Assembly: GCA_020633435.1 (NCBI GenBank)
Contig: JACKDP010000002.1
Span: 124,001 to 188,000 of the forward strand
Source of the DNA: Myxococcales bacterium
Lineage (GTDB): Bacteria; Myxococcota_A; Bradymonadia; UBA7976; UBA1532
Length of the DNA stretch: 64,000 bases
Direction of reading: 5' to 3'
Below, one piece after another: positions 35,401-44,355 of the stretch. A model generated the notes under the pieces. The model saw only the letters and a program-made list of their open reading frames with translations. It ran no database searches and had not been told where the DNA came from. The translations under genes and the position numbers were made by a program. Every line of letters starts with the position of its first letter. Position 1 is the stretch's first letter.

Positions 35401-38400
35401 AGGGCTGCAGGACGCTGTCGAAGGTGCACTCGGCGGCGCCATCCACCGCGGCGCAGTCGCCCGGGGCGTCGTAGACGCGGCGGGAGGCGGCGCCCTCGCA
35501 GACGGGCGGCGGGGCGACCAGGCAGGGATCGGGATCGCACGGATCCACCATGGGGCACGGGGGGTTGGGCGCGCCCGGGGTGCCGAAGTGGGTCTGCGCC
35601 GCGTTGTCGGCCGCGAAGTAGGGCAGGCTGCCCACGCACCAGGCGGCGCCCGCGTCGTTCAGGGCGGCGTCGGTCGAGGCCGGGTCGAGGGACAGGCTGC
35701 GCCGGGTGGCCGGCGGGAAGCCCGCGCCATAGGTCACGGTGTCGATGACGACGCCGCCGCAGGCGATGGCCACGGTGTCGCCCGGGTTGTTCAGGCCGAA
35801 GCCGAACGTGCCCGCGACGGCCGGCAGGCCCCCGTTCACCGCGGGATCCGCGCTGCGCGCGAAGACGGCGAAGGCCCCGGGAGCGAGCACATAGGCGCCT
35901 ACGACGGCCTGGCTCGCCGAGTCGCGCAGCAGGCAGCCCGTCAGGCGCAGGGGCTCGCCGCTCACGTTCTGGATCTCGAACCACTCGGCCTGGGCCTCCA
36001 CGAGGGGCGCCTCGGTGTCGTACATGATCTCGGTGACGACGAGCTGGCCGGGGACGGGGGGCTGGGGCCCCCCCACGCAGGCGCCCGCCGCGCAGCGGGC
36101 CCCGTCGACGGCGCAGTCCTCGCGGTCGGCGGGGTACAGGCAGACGCCCTGGTCGCCCTGGACCTCGCAGCGGCCGGGCGCCCGGGGCACGACGCGCACG
36201 TCGCCGTCGCAGCTCGGGCCGTCCGGGCTGTCGCAGACGACGCCCTCGCAGGGGCTCGCCAGCGAGGTCAGGTGGCCGGCCTGGTCGAGCTGGAAGCCAT
36301 CCTCGGCGCCGTCGCGGCCGGGGCCGGCGTCGCGGTCGCAGAGCAGCCACGTCTGGCCGCCGTCGCGGCTGAACCGCAGGGCGAAGGCGTAGCGGCCGGG
36401 GGCCGGCACCAGCAGCTCGGCGGCCCACTCGTCGTTGTCGGGCTCGCCGGCGGCGGCCCCGTCCCAGCCCGGGTTCGGCGCCGCGTCGGTCCAGCGCCAG
36501 GTGGCGTCAGGCGCCACGCCCTCCGCCCCGATGCCCACCTGGCCCAGGAAGCCCTCCTCGGCGTCGTTCTGGGCCGTCCGGTCCGTGACGCCGGCCTCGT
36601 AGACGCGCCCGTACACGGTCACGCTGCCGCCGGCGGGCTCCTGGACGTCCAGGGGGAACTGCAGGCGGCACCAGTCGATGGTGACGTCGGGCTGCGGGCA
36701 GGGCGGGTTGGCCGCGCCCGGGGTGCCGCGGTGGGCGGTGGCGTCGGCGCCGAAGTAGATGGCCTCGCCCAGGCACCAGCGGGCGCCGTCATCGTTGGCG
36801 TCGGCGGCGGTGGCGGCGGGATCGAGGGAGAGCGAGGCGGCCCGGGCGACGGGGAAGCCGGCGCCGTAAACCACCGAATCCACAGCGAGATCACCGCAGT
36901 AGACGGCCACGGTGTCGCCCGGGTTGTTCAGGCCGAACCCGAAGATCCCGGCCACGCCCTGCAGGCCGCCGTTCAGGGCGGGATCGGCGCTGCGGGCGAA
37001 GAGGGCGAACGCCCCGGGGGCCAGCGTCAGCTCGCCGATGACGGCCTGGTTGGCCTGGTCGCGCAGGGTGCAGTCGTCGAGGCGCACGGCGTGGTCGGCC
37101 ACGTTCTGCACCTCGATCCACTCCGCGTTGTTCTCCGAGAGGGGCGCCTCGGTGTCGTACATGATCTCGGTCACGACGACCTCGCCCGCCGCCGGGCGCG
37201 GGGGCGCCGGCACGCAGGCGCCGTCGAGGCAGAGCAGGTCGCCCGCGTCGCGGCAGTCCTCGGGGGCGGCGTCGGCGTAGGTGCACGTCGGCGCGCCGTC
37301 CACCACGGCGCAGGCGCCGATGGGCGCGGAGGCCACGCGGGTGAAGCGGTCCGCGCAGCGGGCGGGCGGGGGCTGGTCGCAGACGACGCCGTCGCAGGCG
37401 CCGGGCACCGTGACCAGCTGGCCGGCGTTCTCGACCTGGTAGCCGTTCTCGGCGCCGTCCGCGCCCGGGCCCGCCGCGCGATCGCAGTAGGTCCAGGTCC
37501 GGCCCTCGTCGCGGCTGAAGCGGAAGGCGAAGTCGTAGGCCCCGGGGGCGGGCGCCGGGCGGGTGACCTGGTACTCGTCGTTGCCGGGCTCGTTGGCGCC
37601 GGCGGCGTCCCAGCCCGGGTTGGCGTCGGCGCGGAACCAGTCCCAGACGGCCGGGTCGACGGTGGGATCGGCCCCGTCGGGCCCGATGCCGAGCTGGGCG
37701 ATGAGGGCCGGATCCACGTCGGTGGCGTCGCTGCGGTCGGTGATGCCGGCCTCGAAGACGCGGCCGTAGAACGTCACCGCCTCGCCGGCGGGCGTCTCGA
37801 GGTCCAGGGGGAACTGCAGGCGGCACCAGTCCACGACGACGTCGGGCTGCGGGCAGGGCGGGTTGGCGGCGCCGGGGGTGCCGCGGTCGGTGCCCTCTGC
37901 CCAGCCCGCCTGGCCGGCGCACCAGGCCTCGGGCAGGTCGTTGGCCAGCACGGTGCGCTGGGACGGATCGAGGGAGAGGCTGGCGCCGGGGCCGACCGGC
38001 CAGCCGGCGCCGTAGACGACCTCGTCCACGAGGCCGCCGAAGGGATCGATCAGGGCGACGCGGTCGCCGCCGTTGCTGAGGCTGAAGGCGCCGCCGTAGG
38101 TGTAGAGGCTCTGCACCCCCCCGTTCACGGCGGGATCGGCCACGCGGGTGAGCACGCGCCAGGCCCCGGGGGGCACGTCGAGGGGCCGGTCGGCGACGAT
38201 CAGGTGGCTCTCGCCCTCACCGCCCGCGAGGGTGAAGCCGTTGAGGTACACGGGCGCAGCGCCCCGGTTGTAGACCTCGATCCACTCGCCATTGGCGTCG
38301 GAGACGGCCTCGGGATCGGGCAGCAGCTCGGTGATCACGAGGTCGCCCACCGGCGGGGCGTTCGCGCAGATCTGGAGGCCGGGGATGCACAGGGCGTCCG

Positions 38401-38815
38401 CGGCGCAGTCGGCGTCCTGGACGCAGCAGCCGCCCTGGACGTCGTGGGCGCACTGGCCGTCGGGGCCACAGGTGTCCGCGGTGCAGGGGTCCTCGTCGAG
38501 GCAGTCGTCGTCCACGAGGCACGGGGTGTCGCCCATGTCCGCGGCGCCCATGTCGGCCGGGCCCTGGTCGGTGGGCACCCCCTGATCGGCGGGCACCCCC
38601 TGGTCGGCGGGCGCCCCCTGGTCGGCGGGCACCCCCTGGTCCACCGGCGGGCCGGTGTCGGGCCGCCCGCGATCCGGCGAGATGATCGCGTCGGGCGTCT
38701 GGGCCATGTCCCGGGAGCCGTCGGGGGCGGCGTCGCCGCCTCCGCCGCCGCTCGGGTCGTCATCACAGGCCCAGAGGCCAGCCGCTACCAGCAGGCACCA
38801 GGTCATCCGTCGCAT
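32456..38815 (-). CDS. giant lipoprotein with six lamin-tail domains and a C-terminal CxxCH cytochrome-like domain
   Basis: A 2119-residue predicted lipoprotein (WCLLVAAGLWACDDD). A DQGVPA-type repeat linker and a Cys-rich module (residues about 98-150) come first. Six lamin-tail (LTD) domains then begin near nucleotides 38350, 37190, 36050, 35335, 34195 and 33235. Each starts like GEVIFTEVMYDP and continues EWIEVRNVA. Between them lie four copies of a beta-rich RLQFPL...YGRVYxxGxTD module and Cys-rich linkers. The last 100 residues carry CDGCH (2032-2036), the heme-binding signature, in a planctomycete-type cytochrome context, with a possible Met ligand in VWMPP. LTDs occur on secreted bacterial proteins and nucleases; no nuclease motif is seen. 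A good promoter sits 37 bases upstream. A surface adhesin with redox end-domain is a guess. Confidence 0.85.
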   Translation of the reverse strand: MRRMTWCLLVAAGLWACDDDPSGGGGGDAAPDGSRDMAQTPDAIISPDRGRPDTGPPVDQGVPADQGAPADQGVPADQGVPTDQGPADMGAADMGDTPCLVDDDCLDEDPCTADTCGPDGQCAHDVQGGCCVQDADCAADALCIPGLQICANAPPVGDLVITELLPDPEAVSDANGEWIEVYNRGAAPVYLNGFTLAGGEGESHLIVADRPLDVPPGAWRVLTRVADPAVNGGVQSLYTYGGAFSLSNGGDRVALIDPFGGLVDEVVYGAGWPVGPGASLSLDPSQRTVLANDLPEAWCAGQAGWAEGTDRGTPGAANPPCPQPDVVVDWCRLQFPLDLETPAGEAVTFYGRVFEAGITDRSDATDVDPALIAQLGIGPDGADPTVDPAVWDWFRADANPGWDAAGANEPGNDEYQVTRPAPAPGAYDFAFRFSRDEGRTWTYCDRAAGPGADGAENGYQVENAGQLVTVPGACDGVVCDQPPPARCADRFTRVASAPIGACAVVDGAPTCTYADAAPEDCRDAGDLLCLDGACVPAPPRPAAGEVVVTEIMYDTEAPLSENNAEWIEVQNVADHAVRLDDCTLRDQANQAVIGELTLAPGAFALFARSADPALNGGLQGVAGIFGFGLNNPGDTVAVYCGDLAVDSVVYGAGFPVARAASLSLDPAATAADANDDGARWCLGEAIYFGADATAHRGTPGAANPPCPQPDVTIDWCRLQFPLDVQEPAGGSVTVYGRVYEAGVTDRTAQNDAEEGFLGQVGIGAEGVAPDATWRWTDAAPNPGWDGAAAGEPDNDEWAAELLVPAPGRYAFALRFSRDGGQTWLLCDRDAGPGRDGAEDGFQLDQAGHLTSLASPCEGVVCDSPDGPSCDGDVRVVPRAPGRCEVQGDQGVCLYPADREDCAVDGARCAAGACVGGPQPPVPGQLVVTEIMYDTEAPLVEAQAEWFEIQNVSGEPLRLTGCLLRDSASQAVVGAYVLAPGAFAVFARSADPAVNGGLPAVAGTFGFGLNNPGDTVAIACGGVVIDTVTYGAGFPPATRRSLSLDPASTDAALNDAGAAWCVGSLPYFAADNAAQTHFGTPGAPNPPCPMVDPCDPDPCLVAPPPVCEGAASRRVYDAPGDCAAVDGAAECTFDSVLQPCPEGEICTDGVCAAEAIPAPAEGEVIFTELMYDPHFDLLDASAEWLELTNVAAGPRRLEGCVLSDAGAQTAVNPLVLGPGEAVVFAVSLDPALNGDVGAVQAMGFGLGNSGERVAFSCGGVLVDTVTYDDIAPWPTGARAHTISLDPAAYDAAANDDGAAWCLGRPVYYDDPDGPAGDNHGTPGEPNPPCDQLAEFGRLQFPLAAQGAPDAEVAIYGRVYHPGLTDPTTVTDASPLLRAQLGFGPDGAIPGADPAAFTWINASPNAGYDGANVGEPNNDEYVVHLRLPAAAGRYDYAWRFSADGGRTWLYADGQDAGSSDGYQVENAGDLLVEGMADPCDPNPCAALGPECADGDTVLVTNGPGQCVIVIGEAQCMYDRAEVDCAPGEVCQAGACVPAGPPAPAEGEVIFTEVMYDPHFDLADASAEWIEVRNVADGPRALTGCLLGDAGATIALPELVLPPGGFALFANSDDPALNGGLPAPDAIFRFALGNGGDTVRLLCNGALIDTVTYDDGGDFPNAQARTISLDPGLEDALLNDDGASWCLARDAFYVDPDGPAGNNFGTPRAENPPCAVAVQFARLQFPLEIMGAQDQEVLVYARLYQAGITDRSTVTDASPLVRIQVGYGPDGSLPDPAAWTWINAFPNQGYDGALAGERDNDEYQATLRLPPPGRYDHAIRVSVDGGFSYTYADGQPAGSSDGYQIENAGDLFVGDQAARVAREGQVVISEILYDPNGIPDNLGEWIELFNPTDRDLDLTTCFLEDATREQAPLDGVIVPAFGYAVVARSLDPAVNGGIQAAATFPFTLDDDGDVVSLVCRFEVDRVDYDVGLEFPAATGTSIQVDVAHQSLRENDQGGYWCEGAAGGTPGGANRDCGPLEGFSAERMQAIFDVHCDGCHTHGAVTEGLSLDGFEAQTFNVPSTQLPAMPLITPGDRRQSYLYYKLSGEHFQLPGGQGVWMPPAVPFPPTTIERFGLFIDGLQ
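38563..38646 (-). repeat. 18-bp tandem repeats encoding VPADQG
   Basis: Five near-identical 18-base units (gggcaccccctggtcggc type) encode (V/A)P(A/T)DQG in the linker after the lipid anchor of the giant LTD protein. Similar DQGLPPDEG sequence is seen in the neighbouring FG-GAP lipoprotein. Confidence 0.85.
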
Positions 38816-38851
38816 CGTCGCTCCCCATCAGCCGCCGTGTGCTCGGCGCCG

Positions 38852-38880
38852 ATTCTTGGGAGTCGCGGTGCTCAGGTCAA
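38852..38880 (-). promoter_or_regulatory. sigma70-type promoter for the giant LTD gene
   Basis: On the minus strand TTGACC (38880-38875) and AAGAAT (38857-38852) are spaced by exactly 17 bases, in the 117-base gap after the FG-GAP lipoprotein gene. This suggests the LTD gene has its own promoter though it follows another gene on the same strand. Confidence 0.55.
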
Positions 38881-38932
38881 TCAACGCCTCGGTGACGCCA
38901 GGGAGGCGGCGGTGGGCGGGGGGGTGGGCGGG

Positions 38933-41900
38933 CTACTCGGGCCCGTAGATGACGCCGGGCTCGGCCACCAGGGCGGGCAGGCTGCGGGAGGCCCCGCCCT
39001 GATCGCCCAGATCGATGAAGCGCACCTGCACCTCGATGTCGTCGCCGGAGAGGGTGACGTGGGTGGGGGCGCCCGGCAGGGCGGGGATGAGGCGCAGCTG
39101 GCCGGGGGCGTACTCATGAGCCACGACGGCGCCCACGGCGTCGGCCGGGCCGGCCTCGCCCTCGGTGCCGCGGCGGATGTCCACCCGGCTGTAGCGGCGG
39201 TCGGGCTCCAGCACGCGCAGGTTCGACGAGATGACGCCCACGCCGGCCGGCCCGGCGTACACCAGGTCCAGGTCGCCGTCGCCGTTGAGGTCGGCGATGG
39301 CGAGGGCGCGCACCGCGACGCCCACCGCCGGCAGCCCGAAGTCGTGGGGCTCGAAGCCGGCCGCCACGCCCCGGTACGCCCGCAGGCCGCTGGCGCCGTA
39401 GACCACCACGTCGTCGCGGGTGTCGCCGTCCAGGTCACCCATGGTCAGCCCGACGTCGCCGGGCAACCACTCCAGGCCCAGGAGATCATTGGAGAAAGCG
39501 TCCACGCCTGCGAGCTGGAACCGGGCCGCGGCGGCGCCCCCGGTGAAGACGTCCATGCGCCCGTCGCGGTTGGCGTCCATGACGGCCACCCGCTCGGCGG
39601 GGAAGGCGTCGAAGCCCGCGGCCAGCCGGAAGGGCCCGGCCAGGCTGCCGAGCAGCAGCCGCGAGCCGGCGGCGCCGATGGTGATGAGGTCGAGGACCTG
39701 GTCGCCGTTCACGTCCGCGAACAGGGCCCGCTGGGCGTCCACCACGGCCTGCAGGGCGAAGTCGCCGAGGGGCTGGGTGTTGAAGCGGCCCGCCACGTTC
39801 GTCTGCACGCGGGTGGCGGCGCCGGCCAGCAGCAGCACGTCCAGGGTGCCGTCCCGGTTCAGGTCGCCCAGGCTCAGGCCGTCGGCCAGCACGTTGACCG
39901 GGATGCCAGAGTTGGTGAGCAGGAAGCTGCCATCGCCCTGGCCCAGGTAGGCCCCGGTCGAGGCGGGGGCCGACAGGACGAGGTCGACCATGCCGTCCCC
40001 GTCCACGTCCCCGAGGGCCGCCGCGCGGATGGCCACGCCGTCGGGCAGGCCCGCCAGGTCGCCCGGCAGGCCCCCGAAGGTGCCGTCCGCCCGCTGGGAG
40101 TAGACGGCCGAGACGCCGTCGGGCTGGTCGGTCAGGGCGATGACGTCCTGCAGGCCGTCGGCGTCCGCGTCGGTGATGCCCAGCCAGCCGACGCCCTGGG
40201 CGCCGACCAGGCCGCTGCGCGCGGCGCCCAGGTCGACGTAGGGGGGCAGGGTGACGGCCAGGCGGATGGGCGCGATGGCGTTGCCGCTGCGGTCGTCCGC
40301 CTCCACCACCAGCACCGGATCGTCGGGATCGATGGGGATGCGGCCCGCCCGCCAGACGCCGGCCTCGGCGTCGACGATGGCCGGCACGCCGTTGACGCGC
40401 ACGGAGCGCGCCCCGCTGCCGGTGGGGCCGTCATCGATGGTGCCCTCGGCGAGGGCGGGGGAGGGCACGCCGTCGCCCTCAGCGGGCCAGGTGATGGCCA
40501 CGTCGGGGGGCGAGGTGTCGCGGGTGATGCGGACCTCCCCGGTGGTGCGGTTGCCCACCAGGTCGGTGACCTCGATGGCGACGGGGTTCTCGCCCTCGAC
40601 CAGGGGGACGTCGCGGCAGCCCCGGCGGTCATCACCGGCCACGGGGACGACGGCCACCTCGACGCCGCCGATGAGCAGGCGGGTCACCCCCGAGGCGGGG
40701 TCGCGCACGACGGCGCAGACCTCGAAGGTCGGCTCGGTGGTGAAGCCGCCGGCGGGCAGATCCACGATCTCGGGGGCCTGGGAGTCGACCCGGAAGGCGT
40801 AGCGGCGCTCGCTGATGTTGCCGGCGGTGTCGGTGGCGCGGATGAGGACGCCGCGCTGGCGGCCGTCGGGGAAGCGGCGCCGGAAGTTGAACGCGCCGTT
40901 GCCCTGGATGCCGACCTCCTGCGGGTTGGCGACGCAGGCGGGGTCGACGGGCTCCTCGCCCTCGCAGAGGCGCTCGATGCGGGCGTTCAGGGCGGCGCAG
41001 ATCCCGCCGTTGAAGCTGCCGCGCAGGACGATGTCGCCGGCGCCATCGGGGCGCAGCCAGGGCACGTCGTCCCCGTTCTGGACGATGATCTCCACCGGCT
41101 CGCGGTCGACGTTGACCAGGTGCTCGGGCTGGCCCAGGGCGGGCAGCCGGGTGCGCAGGCCGGCGCCGTTCTCGGCCACGACGCGCAGGGGCTGGTTGGC
41201 CCCGTCGGGCAGGGGCAGCTCGGCGCAGTAGTCGCCGTTGAGGAACGCCCCCGCGACGGCGTTGACGGTGACCGAGGCGATGCCGCTCTCGGGGTCGTCG
41301 GCCTGCCCGCAGACGCGGATGGTCGCGGTGTTCAGGCAGGCGCCGATGGCCGGCACGTTGATGCGGACGGTGGGCGGCGTGTCGTCGTGGAAGAGGCGCA
41401 CGCTGTCCTCGGCCGACTGGTTGTCGTCGGTGAGGGCGCGCACGGTCACGGTGCTGGCCCGGCCGGCGGGCAGCGTGGCGGTCCCGGTGAACCGGCCGTC
41501 GGCGACCACCCCGGCCACCGCCGCCCCGTTGCCGACGCGCAGCTCGACGGCCGTCACCGCCGGACAGACGGTGCCCGTGATCTCGACGTCGGGGGTGCCG
41601 ACGAAGGCGTCGTCGGCGGGGGCCTCGATGGCGACGCAGGGGGCCGGATCCTCGCGGACGACGGTCACGGCGCCGACGCCGTGGTTGTCGGCGCGGTCGT
41701 TGCCATCCACCTCGATGCGGTTGTCGCCGACCTCCAGGGCCACGGTCAGGTCGAAGCGCCCCTCCTCGTCGGAGATGCCGGCGTTGCCGGCGAGGGGCAC
41801 GGCCCGGCCGTTGACGCGCAGGGCCAGCCGCGACCGGAACTCGCCGACGCCGTCGGTGGTCACCTGGCCCGCCACCCGGATCATGCTCTCGGGGGTGCGG

Positions 41901-42781
41901 GTGCCGTCCTCCGGGCTCTCGATGGTGACGACGGGCGGCTCCTCGTCGAGCGTGATGACGCGGCGGACCGGGGCCGAGCGGTTGCCGGCCTGGTCGACGG
42001 CGGTGACCTCGATGGCGTTGGCGCCGGGCACCAGGGCCACCGGGAAGCCGAAGGCGCCCACGGCCGGCGCGGGGCCGTCGACCGGCGCGTCGTTCAGGGT
42101 GACCTCGATGGCCGAGATGCCCCCGGTGTCCTCGACGGTGCCGCTCACCCGGAAGGGGTTGAAGGACCCGTTCACCGGCACATCGCCGTTGGGCTCCTCG
42201 ATGACCAGCACCGGGGCCGTTCGGTCGGAGCGCACCACCACCTGGGCCCGGCAGGACAGCATGGTGTCGTCGATGGCCGTCAGCTCCAGGACGTTGCGCC
42301 CCTCGGCCAGCTCCACCTCCACCTCGAACATGCCGTCCCCGTCCAGGGCGACGGGGGCGCCAGCGAAGGTCGCCTGCCGGTCGGCCACGGCCGTGTCGGG
42401 ATCACCCACCACGCCCCGCACGGTGATGCGGTCGGCGGAGAGGGGGCCCACCTCGGGGCCCACGGGCTCCAGGATCTCGCAGATGGGCGGCCGGGCGGGC
42501 GGCACGTCGGCGTCGGCCGCGTCCGGGGGCAGCCCCCGATCGGGATCCACGCCCTCGTCCGGTGGCAGGCCCTGGTCGGGCGCGGCCATGTCGGCGTTGA
42601 GGACGTCGCCGCCGGCGTCCTCCGGCGTCAGCGGGATCACCGGCCCCAGGCAGATGCCGCTGGAGCACGACTGGCCGTTGGCGCAGTCGCCATCGCCCTG
42701 ACATTCCTCGGGATCGAGGATGAAGCTACAGCCGGCCAGCAGGAAGAAGAGCAGGCCGACCAGTCCGCCGCGGATGCGCAT
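38933..42781 (-). CDS. Ig-like/FG-GAP repeat lipoprotein
   Basis: A 1282-residue predicted lipoprotein (GLLFFLLAGCSFILD). It opens with a short Cys-rich module (ECQGDGDCANGQSC) and an Asp/Pro linker. Residues about 100-850 form some eight bacterial Ig-like domains of the kind LVPGANAIEVTAVDQAGNRS, also typical of glucodextranase-B-like domains. The C-terminal 400 residues are FG-GAP/VCBS repeats with integrin-type calcium loops (DADADGLQDV, DVDGDGMVDL, DLNRDGTLDV, DANRDGRMDV, DLDGDTRDDV, DLNGDGDLDL). They would form a beta-propeller of about six or seven blades. Likely a calcium-stabilised surface adhesin or binding protein. ATG 42781 is used (a GTG precedes it); GGGGAG lies 6 bases upstream. 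Confidence 0.87.
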   Translation of the reverse strand: MRIRGGLVGLLFFLLAGCSFILDPEECQGDGDCANGQSCSSGICLGPVIPLTPEDAGGDVLNADMAAPDQGLPPDEGVDPDRGLPPDAADADVPPARPPICEILEPVGPEVGPLSADRITVRGVVGDPDTAVADRQATFAGAPVALDGDGMFEVEVELAEGRNVLELTAIDDTMLSCRAQVVVRSDRTAPVLVIEEPNGDVPVNGSFNPFRVSGTVEDTGGISAIEVTLNDAPVDGPAPAVGAFGFPVALVPGANAIEVTAVDQAGNRSAPVRRVITLDEEPPVVTIESPEDGTRTPESMIRVAGQVTTDGVGEFRSRLALRVNGRAVPLAGNAGISDEEGRFDLTVALEVGDNRIEVDGNDRADNHGVGAVTVVREDPAPCVAIEAPADDAFVGTPDVEITGTVCPAVTAVELRVGNGAAVAGVVADGRFTGTATLPAGRASTVTVRALTDDNQSAEDSVRLFHDDTPPTVRINVPAIGACLNTATIRVCGQADDPESGIASVTVNAVAGAFLNGDYCAELPLPDGANQPLRVVAENGAGLRTRLPALGQPEHLVNVDREPVEIIVQNGDDVPWLRPDGAGDIVLRGSFNGGICAALNARIERLCEGEEPVDPACVANPQEVGIQGNGAFNFRRRFPDGRQRGVLIRATDTAGNISERRYAFRVDSQAPEIVDLPAGGFTTEPTFEVCAVVRDPASGVTRLLIGGVEVAVVPVAGDDRRGCRDVPLVEGENPVAIEVTDLVGNRTTGEVRITRDTSPPDVAITWPAEGDGVPSPALAEGTIDDGPTGSGARSVRVNGVPAIVDAEAGVWRAGRIPIDPDDPVLVVEADDRSGNAIAPIRLAVTLPPYVDLGAARSGLVGAQGVGWLGITDADADGLQDVIALTDQPDGVSAVYSQRADGTFGGLPGDLAGLPDGVAIRAAALGDVDGDGMVDLVLSAPASTGAYLGQGDGSFLLTNSGIPVNVLADGLSLGDLNRDGTLDVLLLAGAATRVQTNVAGRFNTQPLGDFALQAVVDAQRALFADVNGDQVLDLITIGAAGSRLLLGSLAGPFRLAAGFDAFPAERVAVMDANRDGRMDVFTGGAAAARFQLAGVDAFSNDLLGLEWLPGDVGLTMGDLDGDTRDDVVVYGASGLRAYRGVAAGFEPHDFGLPAVGVAVRALAIADLNGDGDLDLVYAGPAGVGVISSNLRVLEPDRRYSRVDIRRGTEGEAGPADAVGAVVAHEYAPGQLRLIPALPGAPTHVTLSGDDIEVQVRFIDLGDQGGASRSLPALVAEPGVIYGPE

Positions 42782-42832
42782 CACGACTCCCCAGTCGCGT
42801 CATCATCAAGCGGAGCGTGTCAGACGGAGCCG

Positions 42833-44191
42833 TTAGAACTCAAACGACCCCACCGCCATCGCCCCCCCTGGTGTCGGTGACAGCCCCACGCGCGGCACCC
42901 CCGTGTCGGCGCGCGCATCAGGCGATTCGTCGATCAGGTAGAGCACGACGCCCGTCGCCGCCACCGCCGCCCCGACCCCCAGGAGGATGTCGGTGGTCAG
43001 CGCCTGGCTGCGCACGTCGTCGGCCAGCGTGAGCTCCCGATCGGTGTGATTGCAGGTCGCGTCGCTGCGGCAGTCGGCGAGATCGCCGTCCGCGCCGACC
43101 GCGAGGATGGAGGTGACGACGCCCCCCAGGATGACCGCCCCGCCCACGCCCATCACGACGTAGCTCACGGTGCGCTGGTCGAGGGAGAAGCCGGGGCCCG
43201 CGTCCAGATCGATGCTCGTCTCGGTGAGGCGCCCGGCCTCGATGGTGACCATCTCGCGGTACACGTCGCCGCCGTCCGGGCGGACCTCCAGCGCGTGCAG
43301 GCCGACCTCGACCGGGACGGGGCCCGGCAGCGGCGCGCGGCCGATGGGCCGGCCGTCCAGGCGGATCTCGGCGGGCACGTTCACGACCACCTGCAGCTCG
43401 CCGGTGGCGCGGGCCTTCTCCAGCGCCGCCTCGACGACGCGGGGGGCCTCCCGGGTGTGGCTGGCCTGCACCGCGATGGTCTCGGTGCGGGGGGCGTAGC
43501 CCTCCAGGACCAGCCGCACGCGGTGCTCGCCGGCGGGCAGCGGCCAGAGGAGCGGCGTCTTGCCTACGGGCTCGTCGGCGTCGTCGATGAACACGTTGGC
43601 CCCCGCCGGATCGGTGCGCAGGGACACGTACGGGAGCTGCCGCTTGAGGGTGATGGTGGGCAGCGACAGCGCCTGCCCCGTGTTCACGCGGACGTCGCGA
43701 ACGACCGGCTCGTGGCCGGCGAGCACGATGTGCAGCTTCCGGGCGCCCGGCGCGACGACCATCGTCAGGGGCGTCGTCCCGCGCGACCGGTGCTCGGTGG
43801 TGGTGACCCAGACCCCGGCCCCCGGCGGATCGGTGGTGACCGTGATGCGCGGCCAGTCCGCCATGACGCCCTCGAGGCGGGCGACCGTGGTCTTCACCTC
43901 CCCGGCGTCCTTGGGCTTCGCGTCGAGGTACTGGCGGTAGTAGGTGATGGCCCGCTCGAGATCCTCCATCGCCTCGTAGGTGAGGGCGATGTTCTTGAGC
44001 ATCACGGGGTGCGGCTTGATGGCGTTGGCCTGCTCGAAGGCGTCCACGGCGCGCCCGAACCGGCCTGCCTTGAGGTGCTCGTTGCCCTGGACGAAGAGCT
44101 GCCGGGCCCGCTCGGTGGCCGGATCGGCCTGACCGAGGACGGGGGCGGCCCAGAAGAGCGCCACGAACAGGATCACCACCGGTCGCGCCAT
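42833..44191 (-). CDS. exported TPR and PEGA-domain protein
   Basis: A 452-residue protein. A signal peptide (VVILFVALFWAAPVLGQAD) is followed by TPR repeats (FVQGNEHLKAGRFGRAVDAF, NIALTYEAMEDLERAITYY). Three PEGA-type domains come next: ITVTTDPPGAGVWVTTTEH, VSLRTDPAGANVFIDDADE and VVNVPAEIRLDGRPIG. A hydrophobic helix near residue 360 (VSYVVMGVGGAVILGGVV) and a second one (LLGVGAAVAATGVVLYLI) suggest that the C-terminus is membrane-anchored. PEGA domains are common in myxobacterial envelope proteins and often accompany kinase-like genes, as here. GGAGGG precedes ATG 44191. An upstream ATG at 44230 would spoil the signal peptide. Confidence 0.86.
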   Translation of the reverse strand: MARPVVILFVALFWAAPVLGQADPATERARQLFVQGNEHLKAGRFGRAVDAFEQANAIKPHPVMLKNIALTYEAMEDLERAITYYRQYLDAKPKDAGEVKTTVARLEGVMADWPRITVTTDPPGAGVWVTTTEHRSRGTTPLTMVVAPGARKLHIVLAGHEPVVRDVRVNTGQALSLPTITLKRQLPYVSLRTDPAGANVFIDDADEPVGKTPLLWPLPAGEHRVRLVLEGYAPRTETIAVQASHTREAPRVVEAALEKARATGELQVVVNVPAEIRLDGRPIGRAPLPGPVPVEVGLHALEVRPDGGDVYREMVTIEAGRLTETSIDLDAGPGFSLDQRTVSYVVMGVGGAVILGGVVTSILAVGADGDLADCRSDATCNHTDRELTLADDVRSQALTTDILLGVGAAVAATGVVLYLIDESPDARADTGVPRVGLSPTPGGAMAVGSFEF

Positions 44192-44355
44192 TCGACCCTC
44201 CGGACCTTGCTGCACGCCCGATTGAACCACATGGGGGCCGGCGGCGCTACCACACGCGATGGAGTCGGGTCCACTCGAAGTGCAGCGACGGGGGGTGGAT
44301 CGCGGCGATCCGTGGGGGCTCGCGGGCGGCGGCGTCTGCGTGAAAGCCCGCGAAA

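Noticed and set aside
32558..42880. A 3440-codon open frame on the plus strand, opposite the LTD and FG-GAP lipoprotein genes
   Set aside because: It mirrors the real minus-strand genes and has shadow composition (runs of Gly, Ala, Val, His, Arg) without domains or signal. It crosses the gap between two real genes. High GC with strong third-position bias removes stops from the antisense frame.
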